A stretch of DNA of 51,907 bases, from the NCBI GenBank assembly GCA_946497775.1, contig CAMMLS010000005.1, positions 1 through 51,907 on the forward strand, in the 5' to 3' direction. Made by a program: the position numbers and the translations under genes. Within the stretch, counting starts at the first letter, position 1. Every line of letters starts with the position of its first letter. A model generated the notes under the pieces. It searched no databases and was not told the DNA's origin. It saw nothing but the letters and a program-made list of their open reading frames with translations. This stretch comes from an uncultured Clostridium sp. (GTDB taxonomy: Bacteria; Bacillota; Clostridia; TANB77; CAG-508). Positions 26,191 through 37,100 of this stretch are shown here, piece after piece.

Positions 26191-27496
26191 ATGGATATAA
26201 GAGAAGCTATATCTAAAAAAAGAGAAGATAAAGAACTTACAAAAAACGAAATAGATTATTTTGTGAGAGAATACACAGCAGGAAATATACCAGATTATCA
26301 AGCTGCTGCATTAATTATGGCAATATGCATAAAAGGAATGACCGCAGAAGAAATAAAAAATTTAACACTTGCAATGGCAGAATCTGGGGAAAAATTAAAT
26401 TTAAGCCCAATTGGTGATGTGGTTGTGGATAAACATAGCACAGGTGGTGTTGGAGATAAAATAACAATTATACTAATGCCAATAATAGCATCTCTTGGTA
26501 TACCAGTTGCAAAAATGTCTGGAAGAGGACTGGGTTTTACTGGAGGCACAGTAGATAAATTAGAATCAATACCAGGATATAAAACAAATATATCAGTAGA
26601 AGAATTCATAGAAAATGTTAATAATGTAGGAATAAGTCTAATTGGCCAAACTGCCAATATAGCGCCAGCAGATAAAAAAATATATGAATTAAGAGATGCA
26701 ATAAATTGCACAAAAAGTATACCACTTATTGCATCAAGTATTATGAGTAAAAAAATAGCACTAGGGGCAAACAAACTAGTACTAGATATTACAGTGCGGT
26801 TCAGGTGCTTTTATGAAAACAAAGCAAGAAGCTACAAACCTTGCAAAATGTATGAAAAAACTAGGTGAACTTGCTGGAATAGAAACAGTATGTGTACTTA
26901 CAAATATGAATGAACCACTAGGATATAATGTGGGAAATACACTAGAAATAATAGAAGCAGTGGAATGTTTAAAAAATAATATGCCAGAAGATGTAAGAGA
27001 AATTGTATATAAATTAGGAGCACAAATGATAAAACTTGCAGGTAAAGGAGAAGACATAAATGAAAACATATTAAAAATAGAAGAAAATTTGCAAAATGGA
27101 AAAGCATATCAAAAATTTTTAGAATTAGTTACAAATCAAGGTGGAGACATTTCATATTTCCAAGATACACAAAAATTTGGAAAAGCTAAATATGTTATTC
27201 CAGTATTATCATCAGAAGATGGAATAATTGAAAATATAGATGCTGAAATGGTAGGAAGTATTTCTGTATATGTAGGAGCAGGAAGAATGAAAAAAGAAGA
27301 TAAAATAGATAATTTAGCAGGAATTGTACTAAACAAAAAAAGTGGAGACTTTGTAAAGGTTGGAGAACCATTAGCATATGTGCATACAAATGACGAAACA
27401 AAGGCAAAAGGTGCGGTAGAAAACCTAAAAAATGCATTTAAAATAACAAATAAAAAGATAAAAAAGCAAAATATAGTTTTAGGAATAATAAAATAG
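26191..27496 (+). CDS. pynP: Pyrimidine-nucleoside/thymidine phosphorylase, frameshifted at CGG
   Basis: The enzyme cleaves pyrimidine nucleosides with phosphate for salvage. The first 202 codons hold the alpha domain and glycosyltransferase motifs: KHSTGGVGDKITIILMP, KMSGRGLGFTGGTVDKLE and SIMSKKIALGANKLVLD. CGG (26797-26799) interrupts immediately before the conserved V-G-S-G-A-F-M-K motif. Read in the zero frame, the protein continues as an unrelated sequence to TGA at 26866. Skipping the C restores GSGAFMKTKQEATNLA and the rest of the enzyme, 434 residues in total, the normal length. The ATG at 26191 has AGAAAGGTG 7-8 bases upstream. An internal ATG at 26813 could start the C-terminal half, but that half has no ribosome binding site. 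A terminator follows at 27503. Confidence 0.94.
26797..26799 (+). other. CGG recoding site 5 (pynP codon 203)
   Basis: ACA-GTG-CGG-TTC-AGG versus ACA-GTG-(C)-GGT-TCA-GGT. The restored Val-Gly-Ser-Gly-Ala is a near-invariant family motif. Confidence 0.93.
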
Positions 27497-27502
27497 AATA
27501 GC

Positions 27503-27543
27503 AAAAGCTAGAAAATTCATATATAGAAATTTTCTAGCTTTTT
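27503..27543. terminator. Bidirectional terminator between pynP and the three small minus-strand genes
   Basis: AAAAGCTAGAAAATT (27503-27517) pairs with AATTTTCTAGCTTTT (27528-27542) around a 10-base loop, with T-runs on both sides. Confidence 0.85.
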
Positions 27544-27552
27544 TATAATAAA

Positions 27553-27876
27553 CTATGATAACAACAATAGTATTAATGCAATAAACAACATTTCATCTTT
27601 TACACCTTCTGAATACAAGAAAAACAATAAACAAATAATTAATAAATCATCAAAATGAAGTGTTATTCCCAAAATGTTAAAAACCTGTGAATTATTACTT
27701 GAATATTCTCTCTTTTTTGAATCAATTTTAGATTCTTCTTTAGAGTCAAATTTTTTATTTCCAAAATCTTGTGCAACTTCTTTTTCCGTAGCTGTTTTAT
27801 GAATATTAGTATTATAGTAAGAAGGTAAAAATCGTCTATAATAAGGAGTGCGAAAAAACGGAGGAGAAAACATCAT
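27553..27876 (-). CDS. Small unknown protein with hydrophobic C-terminus
   Basis: The 107-residue product was not recognised. It begins MMFSPPFFRTPYYRRF, has a charged Lys/Ser/Glu middle, and ends in one or two hydrophobic stretches (LIICLLFFLYSEG and MLFIALILLLLS) around a short polar loop. It is the last of three tightly packed minus-strand genes; its ATGA overlaps the stop of the gene before it, implying translational coupling. This C-terminal pattern (hydrophobic, YSEGVKDE, hydrophobic) resembles small clostridial proteins near sporulation genes, but I cannot name the family. An in-window terminator follows at 27503-27543. Confidence 0.65.
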   Translation of the reverse strand: MMFSPPFFRTPYYRRFLPSYYNTNIHKTATEKEVAQDFGNKKFDSKEESKIDSKKREYSSNNSQVFNILGITLHFDDLLIICLLFFLYSEGVKDEMLFIALILLLLS

Positions 27877-28304
27877 TTATTAACATCACCACCAGACGCA
27901 TTTCCAAATAAATCTATTACTTTACTTATATTAAAAAATTGAATATATTGTTCAACTTTTTCTTTTCTACTTTCTTTTAAATATGGTTTCAATGCTCTAA
28001 GTAGCTTAGCTCTTGGATCATCTTTGGAATTCATTTTATCAAATACAGTTTTAAATTTTAAAATTGTTTCAATATCTATATTAGGCATAGAACTGCTATT
28101 TTCATCATTACTTGTATTTTCATTATTTGTAGAGCTGTTTACTCCTAACATTTTTATCATATTAGAAATAGTCTCAGGAGAAATAGAAGGATTGTCTGAT
28201 TTAGTAGAATTATCTGAATTATTAGAACTATCAGTTTCAGGATTTTTAGAAGAGTTCATCATAGCACTAAATTTATTTAAAATCTCAGACATATCCTCAT
28301 TCAT
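27873..28304 (-). CDS. Small unknown protein, Ser/Asn-rich with basic helical C-terminus
   Basis: The 143-residue product has an N-terminal helix (MSEILNKFSAMMNS), a Ser/Asn/Asp-rich low-complexity middle, and a C-terminal helical domain with LLRALKPYLKESRKEKVEQY and FFNISKVIDLFG. That C-terminal stretch looks like a conserved module of uncharacterised clostridial proteins, but no function is known to me. ATG at 28304 has AGGAGG 7 bases upstream, and that ribosome binding site overlaps the stop of the 48-residue gene before it. Its own stop overlaps the next start. The three genes therefore form one unit. Confidence 0.75.
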   Translation of the reverse strand: MNEDMSEILNKFSAMMNSSKNPETDSSNNSDNSTKSDNPSISPETISNMIKMLGVNSSTNNENTSNDENSSSMPNIDIETILKFKTVFDKMNSKDDPRAKLLRALKPYLKESRKEKVEQYIQFFNISKVIDLFGNASGGDVNK

Positions 28305-28315
28305 ATTAATACCTC

Positions 28316-28462
28316 CTAAAACTTTTTCTTGATTTCATTCACAATAGAATTTTTATCTTTTGAATTCAAAATAGCATTAGCTTTGGCGATACCTGCTTCC
28401 AAATCTTTTTTATCCATCTTAGAAAGCATAGCCATAATTTTTTCCATATCGGCATTATTCAT
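28316..28462 (-). CDS. 48-residue unknown helical protein
   Basis: This short frame runs from ATG 28462 to TAG 28316-28318. The product begins MNNADMEKIMAMLSKMDKKD, continues LEAGIAKANAILNSKD and ends in EIKKKF. It is soluble, charged and predicted helical. The ribosome binding site AGAGGTGATT lies 6-8 bases upstream. Its stop codon is embedded in the AGGAGG of the next gene, the tight coupling expected of a real operon gene. It resembles, in shape, the N-terminal helix of the next protein (both start Met-Asn and carry an EILNKF/KIMAML helix), which may mean the two interact. Confidence 0.75.
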   Translation of the reverse strand: MNNADMEKIMAMLSKMDKKDLEAGIAKANAILNSKDKNSIVNEIKKKF

Positions 28463-28885
28463 TAAAAAATCACCTCTTAAATAATTTATGCAAATAACAC
28501 TTGTGCTATTACATTTAATAATATATTAAAATAAGACGATTTAAGGCTATAAAAGCTAAAATTAAAAAAAGTAAAAAGTAATTATCCACAGCCTAAGTTC
28601 TATAATAATATATTAAACCTGTGGAAAAAATGTTACAATTCTTAAAACATTACTTACATGCAGGTTTCGACAAAAATTACAAAAAATAAACAAACATGTA
28701 AATAAAAAAACACTAAAATGTCATGAAAATGTAATAAAAAGCCTATCCTAGGAAAGTCCGTAATCTAATATAGTAATTTATTGTATATACTGGAAAATAC
28801 TTATATTGACTATTAGTTTATAAAATTGCAAAATATATATATATTATATTTATATTACGCAAACAAAAGCGAAAGGGGTAAAACA
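28463..28885 (+). promoter_or_regulatory. 423-bp gene-free region with two inverted DnaA-box-like sites
   Basis: No gene was found between the 48-residue gene and the second giant surface protein. It holds a perfect DnaA-box consensus TTATCCACA (28582-28590) and, 29 bp further and inverted, TGTGGAAAA (28620-28628, complement TTTTCCACA). A TTGACT at 28806-28811 may belong to the surface-protein promoter, but no -10 at normal spacing was found. The rest is AT-rich without clear structure. Confidence 0.4.
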
Positions 28886-31800
28886 GTGAAAAGAGAATTC
28901 AGAAAAAAAGCAAAGCATTTATGTACAAAATTTATGGCAAGCACATTAATTGTTTCGCTATGCTTTGGAAATTTCTTGATTTGTGGCAATTACATGGTTT
29001 CCTATGCAGCAGAAAACAATCAAGAACTGGACAAGCAAACAGATGCTACATTAAGCAAAAATGTTAAGTTTGATAGTTATTTTGAAGTAAATGGACAAAA
29101 AACACATTACAAAACAGCAGACTTAAATGATGAAACAGTAGAGCTTGTTATATCTACACATGTGCAAAAAGAAGGATATTTAAAAAATGCAACAATAGAC
29201 CTTAAAAACGAAGATGGACAAAACGAACTAAACTATACAATTACGAATTTACAAGATGAAAATGCAATAGTTCAAAGCGCCTCTGAAAATCAATTAGTGT
29301 TAAGACAAATAAATGCAGGAGACGAAATAAAAATTAAGGCAACACTTGCAGCAGGTGTAAACAGCATTTCTAATATAGAAAAACTAAATAGCAATAACAA
29401 GATAATACTAAAAGGTCTTTATATTAACGGAAAAGGTGAAGAAACCCCAATCGAAAAAGAAATAGAAATAAATTTAGGTTGGACCGGGAAATACGAAGCT
29501 TTAATAAATCAAAGCTTAGTAAAATACATACCATTAGAGCAAGAAAACGAAAACAATGTATTAATATCTATGCAAATAGAAACAGGCTTGCAAGAAAAAA
29601 ACTTAATGTTACCAATCCGTGAAACAAGCTTAGAAATAACAGTACCAGTTATAAATGGTGTAAAACCAAAATCAGTTACTGTAAATGCAATATCAACAGA
29701 AGCAACAAATGGATTAAAATCAGATAGTTTAGTATTTACAGAAGAAAACTGGGAATACATTGATTCAGAAGGAAAAATTAAAATAAATGTAAAAAATGAT
29801 AAAAATACAATTGGAAAAAATAAAGATATATATATAATTAACTACATATATCCACAAAAAGCATACGATTTATTAAATAAAGGAAATGCTGAGATAGACT
29901 CAATAGTAAATGTAACAATAAGAACATATTCAACTAATGATGAAGAATGCAAAGCAGAATTAAAAGAAAAAATAGAAATAACAGAAACAGTGGGCAAACT
30001 AATTTCTCTATCAGGAGAAAACATAACAGAAAGCTTAGCAAAAGGTAAATTATATGCAAATATAAATAACCCTCAAAGCAATGACAACACAGAATATGAA
30101 TACAAATGGAATATAAATGTAGGATATAATGAAGGATTAACAGGAATTGTATTAAAAGATAAGCAAGAAACTTTAAATTCTACCAAAAATTTAAGAGGAG
30201 ACTTAACAGGTAAAACAATATACAAACAAATTATAGTTAATTCAGCATCATTTGACGAATTATTTGGAGAAGATGGAAAATTATTTATATATAATAATGA
30301 AAATAAATTATTAGCATTAGTTGCAAAAGATACACAAACAGATGAGAATGGAAACTATAAAGTAGAATTATTAGAGGAAGTTTCACAAATAAGAATAGAA
30401 ACAAGTAAACCAATTAGAAATGGAAACTTAGCAATTAGTATTAAAAAGGAAATAAAAAGTGATTTAGGATTTACAAAATCACAAATAGATAATTTTGAAA
30501 CATTAAACATAGTATCTGAAATAATGCAAATAGATGAAAAAACAAATCAGCAAGTAACAGTAGAAGAAAAACAAATAACAATACCATTAGAAGCAACAGT
30601 TACAAAATCACAAATAAGCATAAATAAAGACAAGCTATCTACACTTGTAAAAAACGAAAATGTAGAATTTACAATAGAACTAGGAAATGATAATGAAAAA
30701 TCAGATCTATATGTAGATCCAATATTTGAAATAGAATTACCAACATGTGTAGAGAATGTGGAAATCTTAGAATCAAAAATACTATTTGATGAAGAATTAA
30801 TAATAGACAAAATAGAATTTATTAAAAAAGATGGAATTCCAGTACTTAGAATAATGTTAAATGGTGTACAAACAAAATTTAGTAGTGGAATAGTAACAAA
30901 TGGAAGCAACATTATAGTAAATACAAATATTACAGTAAATAACCTAACACCAACAAAAACAGAAGAAATAAAAATGTATTACTATAATTCAAACACAGTA
31001 AATTATGATAATGGAGTAGTAACAGACAAAGGTTTAGGAGGTTTAGCAACAACAAATGTTGAATTTGTAGCACCAACAGGAATGATAACAATAAATGGAA
31101 TTTCAAACTATGATGGCAATGAAAATATGCTAATGTCTGTAAATCAAGGTGATTTAATTGAGCAAGTAGAAACATACAAACCTGCAAGAATAGCAAAAAT
31201 GCACTTGTTAGCAATAAACAATACAGGAAATACATGTACAAATTTAGTTGTACTTGGAAGAATTCCTTTTGCAGGAAATAAAGATTTAGAAACAGGAGAA
31301 GATTTAGGAACGACAATAGATACATATTTAAGAGGATATATAGTATCAGAAAGCCTGCAAGGTGATGGACTAAAAATATATTACTCAGAAAATGGAGAAG
31401 CAACAAGCGCAGTAGCAGATTCAAACAATGGTTGGACACAAACACCAACAGATTTAAGCAAAGTAAAATCATATATGATAGTAATAGAAGGATATGAATT
31501 TAAACAGGGAGAATCTATAAGCTTTACATATGATTTTGAAATACCACAAAACATAGGCTATAACCACACAATAGCTACTAATTACGGAATATACTATGTA
31601 AATAATACACAAGTTGCAACAGTAAGTTCATTTGCAAAATCAGATAAAGTAGGAATAACAACAGGAAGAGGACCAGAAATTAATATAACACAAAGCATAG
31701 AGGGTGCAGATGAAAATGGAGTAATAGATGTAAATAATGTATTAAAATTTGTAATTAATGTAAGTAATACCGGAACAGAAGCGGCTAAAAATGTAAAAAT

Positions 31801-34153
31801 AGAAAATGAAATACCAAAATGGACAAACTTGGTTAAGATTTTATCAGAAACAAGTAATGATTATGAAATATATCCAAATAATGCAGATGCTGAAACGATG
31901 AAAACATGGAATGTAGTAAAAAATGCAGGCACAGAATCTGGAAGTTCACCAACAGTAGGTTGGGAAATAGAAAATATAAACCCAGGTGAAACCGTTACAA
32001 AAGAAGTTTATATAACACCACAATATAAACCAGACATATATACATATTACAAAGATTATCCAGGATTTACAATAGATGAAAATGGCAAATATTATATATC
32101 AACAAGCAAGTATGATGCAGAAACAGATTCTTCACATGAAGAAAAAAATGAAATAACATCAGTGCCAGAAATAGATATACAAAATGTAGTTTTAGTTTCT
32201 GCTGGAAATATTAATGCAGTTTTAAAATCAACTTCAGATACAGTAGATGTAAGAGAAAGTAATGTATTAGTTAGAGAGGTTATCGATTTAGAAACAGATA
32301 ACAGAGTAAAAGAAAATAAAGAGGTTAATTTTACAATTGGTTTAGTAAATGGTGGAGAAAATACAATAAATAATATTATAGTAAAGAAAACAATACCACA
32401 GGAAGTGCAATATGTAGGTTCTACTATACAAGTCAATGATGAGGAAGGAAATATTGTAGAAAGTCAATTAAAGGCACAGTATAACGAACAAACAAGAGAA
32501 GTAAGTGTAGAAATACCAACTCTTAATCAAGAAAATATAAGTATAACAATAAAAGTAAAAACAAATAACTTAGAAAATGGTACTTATGAAAAAGAAATAG
32601 AAAGTTCATCAGAAGTAATATTAAACTCAGAAACAATAGCAAAAACAGACAGTGTTAAATTTATAATAGTAAAACCACATTATGAAATAGTACAAGAAAG
32701 TACAAATACAAGTACAGCATTAAGCGAAGGTGATGAAGTAGAATATAGACTAAGAATTACAAATGTAGGACCAATTGCAATATATGGAATGTATGTAGAA
32801 ATAAGTATGCCAGAACCATTTGTAATATTATCAGCAATGTATACAACAGTTTCAGGTGATGTGAAAATAGAAAGGAACACATTAGGCAAATTTGTAGAAA
32901 TACTAGCATTAGAACAAAATGAAACAGTAATATTTACAATAAAAGCAAAAGTAGGTAAGGCAAAAGAAAATACCTCTACAATAACAAATGCATATATTCA
33001 TGGAGATGGATTAGATAGTAATTTTACAGATTCAATTATTCAACAAGTTGAACAAGCAGATGAATACAAAGATAACAATGGAAGTTCAGATGGAAACGAA
33101 AACAACAATGGAGGTTCAGGAGATAGTGATATTTCATATGAAAAGAAATACAAAATTTCAGGAATGGCATTTTTAGATAAAAATGAAAATGGACAAAAAG
33201 ATACAGAAGAAGAAAATTTAGCAAATATTAGTGTGCTTGCAATAAATTCAATAACAGGCACAATATCATCAGAAACTACAACAGATGAAGATGGAAACTA
33301 TTTACTTACAAATTTAGATGCTGGAAAATATTTAGTAATATTTAGATATGATACAAAAATATATACAGCAACAAGTTATCAAAATGCAGAAGCAGCAGGA
33401 ATATATACATCAAGTGCAATAGAAAAAGAAATACAAATAGGAGAAGAAAAGTTATTAGCAGGTGTAACAGACACAATAGACCTTCAATCAACAATAACAA
33501 ATATAAATATTGGATTGATAAATAAACAAAAATTTGATTTAAAATTAAGCAAATCTGTTACAAAAATAACAGTTCAAAATAATGAAGGTACGAAAACATA
33601 TGATTTTGACTATACAAAATTAGCAAAAGTAGAAATTTCTGCAAAACAATTTGCAAAATCATTAGTAATTATAGAATATACTATACAAATTACAAATGAA
33701 GGAAACGTTCCAGGGTATGCAAAAGAAATTATAGATTATAAAACAAATGACTTAACATTTAATTCTTCATTAAATCCAAATTGGTATGAAGGAACAGATG
33801 GAAATGTATATACAAAAGAATTAGAAAATACAGTTATAAACCCAGGAGAAACAAAAGAAGTAAAACTATTGTTAACAAAACAAATGACAAATAATAATTC
33901 ACCAATAATAAATAATGTTGCAGAATTACAAGAAACATATAATGAACAAGGATTAGAAGATATAGACTCAGTAGCTGCAAATAATGCACAAGGAGAAGAC
34001 GATAGAGACTCAGCAGATACAATAGTAACAGTAAAAACAGGAGCACAAGCTATATACATATTAGCAATAATAATGATATTGGTAGCATTAGTACTAGGAA
34101 TTTGTTTAATTAAAAAAACTAATATATTAAAAAGCAAGGAGGTGTACAAATGA
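28886..34153 (+). CDS. Giant surface protein with DUF11 repeats and SdrD-B-like domain (first gene of a pair)
   Basis: The start is GTG 28886, 7 bases after GAAAGGGG; the upstream TTG at 28826 lacks a ribosome binding site. The 1755-residue product is a paralogue of the proteins at 6029 and 42025 over its full length. A signal peptide (about 15-42, ending SYAA) is followed by a large N-terminal adhesin-like region with the conserved KNVKFDSYFE and KEGYLKNATI blocks. DUF11-like domains start at about 931 and 1271, an SdrD-B-like domain lies at about 1420-1495 (ISGMAFLDKNENGQKDTEEE), a last DUF11-like domain follows (NEGNVPGYAKE), and a transmembrane helix lies near the end. TVKTGAQ precedes the helix, a possible degenerate sorting motif. 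Its stop overlaps the start of the next gene (ATGA), so both are translated together. Confidence 0.88.
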   Translation: MKREFRKKAKHLCTKFMASTLIVSLCFGNFLICGNYMVSYAAENNQELDKQTDATLSKNVKFDSYFEVNGQKTHYKTADLNDETVELVISTHVQKEGYLKNATIDLKNEDGQNELNYTITNLQDENAIVQSASENQLVLRQINAGDEIKIKATLAAGVNSISNIEKLNSNNKIILKGLYINGKGEETPIEKEIEINLGWTGKYEALINQSLVKYIPLEQENENNVLISMQIETGLQEKNLMLPIRETSLEITVPVINGVKPKSVTVNAISTEATNGLKSDSLVFTEENWEYIDSEGKIKINVKNDKNTIGKNKDIYIINYIYPQKAYDLLNKGNAEIDSIVNVTIRTYSTNDEECKAELKEKIEITETVGKLISLSGENITESLAKGKLYANINNPQSNDNTEYEYKWNINVGYNEGLTGIVLKDKQETLNSTKNLRGDLTGKTIYKQIIVNSASFDELFGEDGKLFIYNNENKLLALVAKDTQTDENGNYKVELLEEVSQIRIETSKPIRNGNLAISIKKEIKSDLGFTKSQIDNFETLNIVSEIMQIDEKTNQQVTVEEKQITIPLEATVTKSQISINKDKLSTLVKNENVEFTIELGNDNEKSDLYVDPIFEIELPTCVENVEILESKILFDEELIIDKIEFIKKDGIPVLRIMLNGVQTKFSSGIVTNGSNIIVNTNITVNNLTPTKTEEIKMYYYNSNTVNYDNGVVTDKGLGGLATTNVEFVAPTGMITINGISNYDGNENMLMSVNQGDLIEQVETYKPARIAKMHLLAINNTGNTCTNLVVLGRIPFAGNKDLETGEDLGTTIDTYLRGYIVSESLQGDGLKIYYSENGEATSAVADSNNGWTQTPTDLSKVKSYMIVIEGYEFKQGESISFTYDFEIPQNIGYNHTIATNYGIYYVNNTQVATVSSFAKSDKVGITTGRGPEINITQSIEGADENGVIDVNNVLKFVINVSNTGTEAAKNVKIENEIPKWTNLVKILSETSNDYEIYPNNADAETMKTWNVVKNAGTESGSSPTVGWEIENINPGETVTKEVYITPQYKPDIYTYYKDYPGFTIDENGKYYISTSKYDAETDSSHEEKNEITSVPEIDIQNVVLVSAGNINAVLKSTSDTVDVRESNVLVREVIDLETDNRVKENKEVNFTIGLVNGGENTINNIIVKKTIPQEVQYVGSTIQVNDEEGNIVESQLKAQYNEQTREVSVEIPTLNQENISITIKVKTNNLENGTYEKEIESSSEVILNSETIAKTDSVKFIIVKPHYEIVQESTNTSTALSEGDEVEYRLRITNVGPIAIYGMYVEISMPEPFVILSAMYTTVSGDVKIERNTLGKFVEILALEQNETVIFTIKAKVGKAKENTSTITNAYIHGDGLDSNFTDSIIQQVEQADEYKDNNGSSDGNENNNGGSGDSDISYEKKYKISGMAFLDKNENGQKDTEEENLANISVLAINSITGTISSETTTDEDGNYLLTNLDAGKYLVIFRYDTKIYTATSYQNAEAAGIYTSSAIEKEIQIGEEKLLAGVTDTIDLQSTITNINIGLINKQKFDLKLSKSVTKITVQNNEGTKTYDFDYTKLAKVEISAKQFAKSLVIIEYTIQITNEGNVPGYAKEIIDYKTNDLTFNSSLNPNWYEGTDGNVYTKELENTVINPGETKEVKLLLTKQMTNNNSPIINNVAELQETYNEQGLEDIDSVAANNAQGEDDRDSADTIVTVKTGAQAIYILAIIMILVALVLGICLIKKTNILKSKEVYK

Positions 34154-37100
34154 TAAAAAAGAAATGGGGCATAGCAGTAATATCAGCAATACTAATATTT
34201 ATACTATCTACTCCAATAATGGCAGCTACAATAATGGGGGGAGAAGATGAAGACGATGGAACTTCTAATATAATAGATACAACAACAGATAATGATTTTG
34301 TAGATAATGCTCATGCCACATTGGAAGCAAAGATAAAAGAAGAAATAAAGACTCAATTAATAGGTATTGGCCAAAATGCATATATAGATATTAGTTCAGA
34401 AGTTTACAACAACCAAAATGCTATATTAAACGAAATAAAATCAGCTTGGGCACAATCAACAAATCAACAAATTAGTGAAGATAATTTGTATGATATATAT
34501 TATAGATATAGTGACAGTGTAAGTGAATATGGAAACAAAAAAGTAGATGCTTGGATTAATAATTATTATGATGCATATGTAGAAGTAATTACAGATAAAG
34601 TAGTAGAATACATAGATGGAAATGAAAGTGAAATTACAAATGGAGTAGCTACAATATTATATACATCAACAGAGAACTTAAAAGAAGAAATGACAGCTTA
34701 TGTTTCAGAAACAAGAACAACATTAGATAGTGTAATGAGGAAGATGTTACCTAAATATTCTACTAGTATTGTAGGATGGGAAAGTAAAGCCGCAGAAGCT
34801 ATTATGCTAGAAGCGGATATAGGAATAAAAGATGTTGCAGACAAAGTGTTAACAGAAGCATATGGATGGGAAAATGAATTATTAAATGATGCATTTGACC
34901 AAATAAATTCATATATAACAGATGTATCGAATGAATTTGTAGATATGGCAATTAATGAACTTAAAGGATATTTTGGAGCAGATTTGAGTTTAGATATTGA
35001 ACAAATAATAATTGATTATATGCTGGAAGAAATACTTGGAAGTTTTAATACAACTTGGGGTACAATAGAATCTATTATTAATGGAAAAGTTACAAATGTG
35101 AGTCCAGATGAATTACAGCGAATAGAAGAAGATCTGAAACAAACTTATGAAGAAGCAAAAGCATTAATCGAACAAGATGTTGAAAAAACTGGAAAAGATT
35201 TTACGGATAATGTTATACAAGCAGCTGATGAAAAATTTAGTAATTTTGGAAAAGAATTTGCACAACATGTATCAAATATAACAGGAGAAATAGCTGCAAG
35301 TTTTGCAATGCAATATTATGTAGAACTTCAAGATAAAATATATGAAATAACAGAAAATCTTGGAAAAATAGGACAATCAGTTATTGATGCAATAACTTAC
35401 CAAGTTGGAGATTGGCTATATGAAAATATATCTACAAATGTAAGCACATTAATTATGAATTCATTTTTTGGTGGGAATGGAGAATTTAATTTAACAGATT
35501 TTGATATTACATGGGAATCATTTGGAGCACAAGTCTTATTAAATTGGTTAAGTAGTAATGAGGAAATTAATGAAATATTAAATATATTTATAGAAGGATA
35601 TGGAGGAGTTACCTCAGGATATCATACTTTTGAAAGATATGTTGGAAGAACTTATAATTTTATAATTAAAGGAGGAGTTTTGATACCAACAACAAGTTCT
35701 GCATCCGCCAATGCTACTGCAATTGCAGGAGCATTAGCATCTGTTTCTATAGGAGATGTAGGAGCTTTTGGACAAGCAGAAGCAGGAATGGGATACCATA
35801 GTTTACAATTTAATCCATTAGGAGATACACAAACAATATGCAATTATTATAGGTTAATAATAGAGGGACCAACTCCAAAACCAATACCATCCACTCCACT
35901 TATGAATAGGCCAGGCATTATAGCACTTGAAACAACATCATATACAGAACCAAGATGGTGGCCAAGTGGCTCAGCAGTGTGGTCAGTATCTGATCCACGT
36001 TATGCAGACACAGAATACATTGTAAATGAAATGGTTAATAATCAAGGTGGAGACTCATATGTACAAAGAGCATTTTCACTATCTACATTAGCCTTAGAGG
36101 TTGGAAATGGGAATCCATTTAGCCCATCACTTTTATCAAAAGAATTATGGACAGAAGCACAAAAATATAGACTATTTAGAGCAGAATGTACAGCAAGACT
36201 AGGATATTATAATGGAATAAGTGATGAAACAGAAGATGCAACATCTAGATATATGGAAGATATAGGAGCATTTGTTGTAGGACCATTTAAAGTAGATTAT
36301 ATAAAAAGTACAATACAGCAACCACATAGAGAAAAAGTGCATTTTGGCTTTATGGAAGATATGGAAGTTTATTATAGAGATGCAAATGGTGAAGAACAAA
36401 AACTATCAGATGGTTCATGGATGATATTATTTGAAGAAAACTCAGAATTTGATTTTTCTTCTGAAAGATATTTAGATGATTATCAATTACCATATCCAAA
36501 TGAAGAATTTTATATTATGATAATGCAAGATATGAATTCAGAAGTAACAAGCATATCAAAAATAGAAATGAAATTTAAAGAAATGGTAACAGTATTAAGG
36601 GGACAAAAACTTAATATGCAAACTACTCAAATGGTAAATATTAATTTACCACCAACAGTAGTACCAATGGGACCACATCATCCTCCCAAATATATCTGGA
36701 ATACTAAAAGAATAAATATGACACGTATTACAAGTAACATGGGATTTTCAGTTCTATTTACATCAAAACAATATGTAAGTCATACTTATGAAATAAAACT
36801 TTCTAAAAAAGATCCAAAAACACCTGCATATGAAACAGCTGATTATGTAACATCAGGTTCAATTGTTTCATCAGAAGTAGAAGAAGATGGAGTAATTTAT
36901 GGTAGTGAAATAAATAGCTCATTATATAATTCACTAAGTAAATTAGTAGAAAACACAGAAAGTAACAAATCTGACTATAATTCATCAGGCTCAACATTTG
37001 ATGAAAGCTTAAACAAAATATCAAATATCTACACAAGTGCAGATGGAGATACAAAATATATTTCTGCTGTAAACTCAATATTAAAAGCAATAGCAGAAAA

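Noticed and set aside
26813..27496. The C-terminal part of pynP as a separate gene starting at 26813
   Set aside because: No ribosome binding site, starts in the middle of a conserved domain, and joins perfectly to the upstream part after the CGG shift.
28582..28628. Chromosome replication origin
   Set aside because: Only two DnaA-box-like sites and no dnaA, dnaN, rpmH or similar neighbour.
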